From assembly GCA_003056145.1 (NCBI GenBank), contig LSNL01000002.1, forward strand, positions 1 through 36,368: DNA of 36,368 nt, in the 5' to 3' direction. The notes under the pieces were generated by a model. It worked only from the letters and a program-made list of their open reading frames with translations, was not told where the DNA came from and did not search any database. Shown piece by piece: positions 32,968 through 36,368 of the stretch; position 1 is the first letter of the stretch; each line of letters starts with the position of its first letter. Made by a program: the position numbers and the translations under genes. This DNA comes from Parcubacteria group bacterium M10-OD1-1. GTDB taxonomy: Bacteria; Patescibacteriota; Minisyncoccia; Moranbacterales; UBA2206.

Positions 32968-34551
32968 ATGAAAGAAGCTAATACTCAAACAAAATTTATT
33001 CCTAAAAGAAGATTATCTCTTTGGCGGGTTTTATTTGCTATTTTAATGCTGATTGGACTTGCCTATGGCACGACTCTCAGTTGGGATAGATGGCAACAAC
33101 AAAAAGAGGAGGCTAAGACATCTTCATCCAAGCCATGGTTTGCCGCGTATACGGATGTTACATCCACGCCGACATATAATTTTGAGCAACTAGGATCTAC
33201 TGCGACACCCGAGGTCATACTTTCTTTTATTGTTTCTTCTACATCTGACCCTTGTGTGCCTACATGGGGAACTCACGACACACTGGATCAAGCAGCAAAA
33301 AAGCTTGATCTTGATCGTCGGATTGCCAGGCTTGAGCAACAGGGAGGAAAAATAGCCGTGTCTTTTGGAGGCGCTTTGAATTCAGAACTATCTCTTAAAT
33401 GCACAGATTTTAACAAGCTGTTTAATGCCTATAACTCTGTTATAGAACGCTATGGCATAGATACTATAGACTTAGATCTTGAGAGTAAAAATTTAAGTGA
33501 TATTAAAGCAGTCAAGCGTCGTGCGGATGTTATTGCACAAGTACAGGAGCATTATCGTATTAAGGGTAAAAGTCTCGCCGTTTGGTTGACTCTACCAGTG
33601 TCCCCTCAGGGATTGACGCAAGAAGGTACAAATGCAGTAGCTCAAATGTTATCAAGCGGAGTTGATTTAGCCGGAGTGAATGTAATGACGATGGATTATG
33701 GCGCAAGTCTTCAAGGAGAGACAATGCTTGATGCATCTAAACAGGCGTTAATTGAAACTCATCGTCAATTAGGGATACTTTATCAACAAGCGGGGATTAA
33801 TTTAAATAGTAATTCGTTATGGAAGAAAATTGGAGCCACGCCGATGATTGGTCAAAATGATTTTTCAGATGAGATATTTACATTGAAGGATGCTAAGGCA
33901 TTTAATTCTTTCTCTTTGAGCCATAGTATTGGACGAATGTCTATGTGGTCAGCTAATCGGGATATTCCTTGTGGTGAAAATTATGTTAATATGAAAGTTG
34001 TTTCCGATTCGTGCAGTGGTGTAAAAACTCCTGCGTTTGGATTTGCTAAAGCCTTGAGTAATGGATTTAAGGGCAATCTTACTCAAAGTGCTGGTATTTT
34101 AACTATAGCAGATCCCAAAAGTAATTCTCCTATAATTGATGATCCAAAGAAAAGTCCATATCAAATTTGGCAAAGTACGGGAGCTTATCCGAAAGAGGTA
34201 AAGGTTGTTTGGCATGGGAATGTGTATGAGGCAAAATGGTGGACAAAAAATGATTTACCTGATAATCCAGTCTTACAAGCTTGGCAGACACCTTGGCAGT
34301 TAATTGGGCCGGTCTTACCTGGCGAAAAACCTATTAAGCAACCAACACTGCCAAAAGGAACATATTCAAATTGGTCAGGGAAAATTGTGTATAATGGTGG
34401 CGATCGTGTTTTATTTGAGGGTATTCCTTTTCAAGCAAAATGGTGGAATCAAGGAGAAAGTCCAGCTGCATCGTCCGCTAATCCAGACAGTTCACCTTGG
34501 CTTCCGCTTACACAGTCACAGATTTTAGATATTCTAAAAGGTTTGAAATAA
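32968..34551 (+). CDS. GH18 chitinase-like enzyme with two chitin-binding-type modules
   Basis: A 527-aa glycoside hydrolase family 18 protein anchored by one N-terminal membrane helix (about 19-38). The barrel contains SFGG (132-135) and the catalytic DxxDxDxE motif DTIDLDLE (D165, D168, D170, E172) with intact acid E172, plus MTMDYG (240-245). Two copies of a small aromatic CBM5/12-like module follow (about 396-448 and 467-514), each with an AKWW core (VYEAKWWTKND and PFQAKWWNQGE). Such modules bind chitin or related beta-glycans. Coupled by 7 bp to the synthase gene, in the way cellulase BcsZ or PgaB accompany their synthases, so it may trim or release the nascent polymer. Alternatively it attacks chitin of another organism. 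Confidence 0.9.
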   Translation: MKEANTQTKFIPKRRLSLWRVLFAILMLIGLAYGTTLSWDRWQQQKEEAKTSSSKPWFAAYTDVTSTPTYNFEQLGSTATPEVILSFIVSSTSDPCVPTWGTHDTLDQAAKKLDLDRRIARLEQQGGKIAVSFGGALNSELSLKCTDFNKLFNAYNSVIERYGIDTIDLDLESKNLSDIKAVKRRADVIAQVQEHYRIKGKSLAVWLTLPVSPQGLTQEGTNAVAQMLSSGVDLAGVNVMTMDYGASLQGETMLDASKQALIETHRQLGILYQQAGINLNSNSLWKKIGATPMIGQNDFSDEIFTLKDAKAFNSFSLSHSIGRMSMWSANRDIPCGENYVNMKVVSDSCSGVKTPAFGFAKALSNGFKGNLTQSAGILTIADPKSNSPIIDDPKKSPYQIWQSTGAYPKEVKVVWHGNVYEAKWWTKNDLPDNPVLQAWQTPWQLIGPVLPGEKPIKQPTLPKGTYSNWSGKIVYNGGDRVLFEGIPFQAKWWNQGESPAASSANPDSSPWLPLTQSQILDILKGLK

Positions 34552-34757
34552 AACTAAGGAATAAGGAGCAAAAAAATAATGAGGCTATGATAATTCCTTT
34601 GACAATTTCAAGAGTGTTTTTTATAATAAGATTAAAGAGAAAAATAAAAATTCAAATTTATCCAATTAAATTTCTGCGCTTAAGCCGAATTGAATAAACT
34701 AAAAAAATATCTCATAAAGTTATAATGAAAAATAATAAATATAAAAAATAAAAAAAT
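34546..34757 (+). other. intergenic spacer with leftover ribosome site
   Basis: Begins with the 15-mer AAATAAAACTAAGGA (34546-34560), shared with both pyr leaders. It continues with AAGGAGC and an ATG that opens only three codons (34579-34590) before TGA, which looks like the start site of a lost downstream gene. A TATAAT at 34721-34726 may serve the next gene. Nothing else recognised. Confidence 0.45.
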
Positions 34758-35093
34758 ATGTTAGAATCAGCTTATGTAGCAATTTTAATTGCTGGTTTCG
34801 GTGGTGGAGCAGTTAGAGGTTTAGTTGGTTTTGTTAAGCATCAATATGCTTACAAAAATGTTCCGTTTAATTTAGCCTATTTTCTAGCGATGATGTCTAT
34901 CTCTGGTGTTATCGGACTTTTGACTGCAGTAGCCATCAAGGAATTAGGATTGTCGTTTTTTGGTCTGAATTATCTAACGCCGGCTTTGGCTTTTGTAGTC
35001 GGTTATGCCGGTGGTGACTTTTTGGAAAATGTTTACAAAATTATTATCAAGAAACCATCTTTATATTCTTTTCCTAAAGATTTAATAAAATAG
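34758..35093 (+). CDS. small three-helix membrane protein
   Basis: A 111-aa integral membrane protein with hydrophobic segments near 5-22, 38-62 and 70-88, and small-residue packing motifs (AGFGGGAVRGLVG, VVGYAGGDFLENV). The tail is basic (KIIIKKPSLYSFPKDLIK). The size and helix count recall holins, but no holin family is recognised and there is no lysis gene nearby, so I leave it unnamed. It sits between the synthase/GH18 pair and a second glycosyltransferase; an accessory role in polysaccharide export is possible. No SD. Confidence 0.6.
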   Translation: MLESAYVAILIAGFGGGAVRGLVGFVKHQYAYKNVPFNLAYFLAMMSISGVIGLLTAVAIKELGLSFFGLNYLTPALAFVVGYAGGDFLENVYKIIIKKPSLYSFPKDLIK

Positions 35094-35186
35094 AGATAGG
35101 GTATATTTTCCGCTAAAATAGTCTAGCTAGATGTGGTGTAGTGGAATTTTTATTATAAAAATGAAGATTAAAAAATATACCTGTGC

Positions 35187-35258
35187 TTGACAAATTTAAT
35201 TAATTGTGCAATATTTAGCAGAAAGTCTAAGTATGTCTCTTTAGACCGGTTTTTTATT
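35187..35258 (+). promoter_or_regulatory. promoter plus possible attenuator before the second glycosyltransferase
   Basis: TTGACA (35187-35192) with a weak AATATT at 17 bases (35210-35215). About 10 bases into the predicted transcript a GTCTAA (35225-35230) / TTAGAC (35241-35246) stem is followed by CGG and a T6 run. This terminator-like element would end transcription before the gene unless read through. Confidence 0.35.
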
Positions 35259-35282
35259 TTTAAATTTATAATAAACTTTTGA

Positions 35283-36368
35283 ATGAATAAAAAAATAAAG
35301 GAAAAAAGGATAGATTCCGCTATTATTATGGAAGATAATCGTTTAATTAGACCTAGTTTTTTAGAAAAGAAAAAAAAAGTAAAAGTGTCTAAAAAAACCA
35401 CTAACTTTATTGATAATTCGCAAGTTGGGATGGTTGGTAATGGAATTTACCACAAAGGAGTAAAATATATTACACATTCAGATCTTCATCATAAACACAG
35501 TGCTATCAAAACTTTTCACGCTCATCAGAAAGTAATTATTCTCGTGCTCCTTATTTTGGTCATAGGGGGGGGCATAGCTAATCTGCAAGAAACTTTAATT
35601 GTAATTATAGCGGGATTGTCAGTCCTTTATTTTTCGGATATCTTTTTTAATCTTTTTCTTATTATTAGAAGTTTTCAAAAATCGGAAGAGGTGCAAATTC
35701 GTCAAGCTGAAATTAAAAAACTTGACGATGCAAATCTTCCGGTCTACACAATCTTTTGTCCGCTTTATAAGGAATGGCAAGTTATTCCGCAATTCACGCG
35801 GGCAATATCCAAACTTGATTGGCCGAAAGACAAGTTGGATGTGCAATTACTTTTGGAAGAAAACGATCCTGAAACAATTAAGGAAGCAAGAAGAATGGAT
35901 TTGCCGAGTTATTTTCGTATTCTTATTGTTCCACATGGTCATCCGAAAACTAAGCCTAAAGCTTGCAATTATGGGCTATGCCATGCCAAAGGAGAATATG
36001 CGGTTATTTTTGATGCAGAGGATATTCCTGACCTAGATCAATTGAAAAAAGCTTACCTTGTTTTTAAAAAACAGAAGAATGAGAAAATAATTTGCGCTCA
36101 GGCTAAATTAAACTTTTATAACGCACGCCAAAATATTTTGACGCGTCTTTTTTCTGCCGAATATGCTTTATGGTTTGATTTAATTCTTACTGGTATGCAA
36201 TCAATCAAATCGCCAATTCCTCTTGGTGGCACTTCTAATCATTTCCGAACAAAAGATCTAAGGATGCTTAATGGTTGGGACCCTTTTAATGTAACGGAAG
36301 ATTGTGATTTGGGAATTAGGATAACAAAAATGGGATACCATACGACTATTTTCAATTCAAATACAATG
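35283..36368 (+). CDS. second family-2 glycosyltransferase (3' end outside window)
   Basis: Open frame of 362 codons reaching the window end with no stop. A basic cytosolic N-terminus (1-80) is followed by two membrane segments (about 83-97 and 104-128). The GT-A domain then begins VYTIFCPLYKEW (154-165) and contains LLLEENDPET (189-198), KACNYGLCHAKGEY (226-239), the metal motif DAED (244-247), GGTSNHFR (315-322) and the acid motif VTEDCDLG (337-344). The order matches processive BcsA-like synthases, although DxD is DAED. The QxxRW region lies beyond the window. A G8 tract (35575-35582) encodes Gly95-97 in the first membrane segment; a one-base slip there would truncate the protein after about 100 residues. 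Belongs to the surface-polysaccharide locus. Confidence 0.85.
   Translation, partial: MNKKIKEKRIDSAIIMEDNRLIRPSFLEKKKKVKVSKKTTNFIDNSQVGMVGNGIYHKGVKYITHSDLHHKHSAIKTFHAHQKVIILVLLILVIGGGIANLQETLIVIIAGLSVLYFSDIFFNLFLIIRSFQKSEEVQIRQAEIKKLDDANLPVYTIFCPLYKEWQVIPQFTRAISKLDWPKDKLDVQLLLEENDPETIKEARRMDLPSYFRILIVPHGHPKTKPKACNYGLCHAKGEYAVIFDAEDIPDLDQLKKAYLVFKKQKNEKIICAQAKLNFYNARQNILTRLFSAEYALWFDLILTGMQSIKSPIPLGGTSNHFRTKDLRMLNGWDPFNVTEDCDLGIRITKMGYHTTIFNSNTM
35575..35582 (+). repeat. G8 homopolymer tract inside a glycosyltransferase gene
   Basis: Eight consecutive G in an otherwise AT-rich sequence, read as ATA GGG GGG GGC. Long G tracts are classic slippage sites for phase variation of surface genes. Confidence 0.6.

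Noticed and set aside
34497-34697. Plus-strand frame overlapping the GH18 end and the spacer
   Set aside because: It overlaps the end of the GH18 gene in another frame, with random-looking AT-rich composition and no ribosome site.
35722-36036. Plus-strand frame of 104 codons inside the second glycosyltransferase
   Set aside because: It lies wholly inside the longer open frame that carries all glycosyltransferase motifs.
1-36368. CRISPR arrays, tRNA or rRNA genes, insertion sequences
   Set aside because: No repeat-spacer pattern, tRNA-like cloverleaf with a T-loop, rRNA segment or transposase was found on either strand by reading.

Overview
The window looks like a chromosomal segment of an AT-rich bacterium of the Candidate Phyla Radiation (Patescibacteria, probably a Parcubacteria-like lineage). 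Supporting signs are a short phosphoglycerate kinase (344 aa), a fused ADP-forming acetyl-CoA synthetase, an archaeal-type aspartyl-tRNA synthetase, the scpA-scpB-carboxypeptidase-mraY run, a membrane protein that seems related to the DUF5671 group, and many core genes with no visible Shine-Dalgarno (SD) sequence. TGA is used as a stop (for example at the ends of the histidine kinase and the acetyl-CoA synthetase), which argues against the recoded lineages (Gracilibacteria/Absconditabacteria). The lineage is inferred; no rRNA or tRNA gene was found to settle it.

Layout. 1-7.2 kb is an accessory stretch of single genes: a TrmB-type regulator whose start region lies in a 258-bp tandem duplication, a free-standing receiver-domain protein, a GC-rich lone dapB, an endonuclease/exonuclease/phosphatase-fold protein, a membrane-anchored serpin, and a membrane-anchored protein resembling cyanobacterial acyl-ACP reductase. 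7.2-17.4 kb is mostly core: a sensor kinase, ispH, a two-receiver response regulator, aspS, an MFS transporter, scpA, scpB, a penicillin-binding-type carboxypeptidase and mraY. 17.4-22.8 kb is mixed: a small orphan cassette, a membrane protein, an alpha/beta hydrolase, an AbrB-like mini-gene behind 12-bp iterons, a minus-strand pyrE-pyrF pair, and a secreted nuclease. 22.9-30.1 kb is an energy block (pgk, eno, gpmI, a PfkB kinase, ADP-forming acetyl-CoA synthetase) that would carry 1,3-bisphosphoglycerate to phosphoenolpyruvate and acetyl-CoA to acetate with ATP gain. 30.2-36.4 kb is a cell-surface polysaccharide locus: a small membrane protein, a processive family-2 glycosyltransferase directly coupled to a GH18 chitinase-like enzyme with two chitin-binding-type modules, a small membrane protein, and a second family-2 glycosyltransferase that runs off the window and carries a G8 tract in its coding sequence.

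Two expression styles coexist. Most core genes start after AT-rich leaders without SD. Several others (receiver protein, dapB, the 17.55-kb orphan, pyrE, pyrF, the 30.26-kb small protein, the acyl-ACP-reductase-like gene) have strong SD sequences. Most of these also have a recognisable promoter and an intrinsic terminator, and some have clearly different base composition. They read like separately acquired cassettes. The best candidates for something undescribed are the glycosyltransferase/GH18 pair, the divergent acyl-ACP-reductase-like protein, the duplicated trmB/receiver leader, and the iteron-controlled AbrB-like mini-gene.
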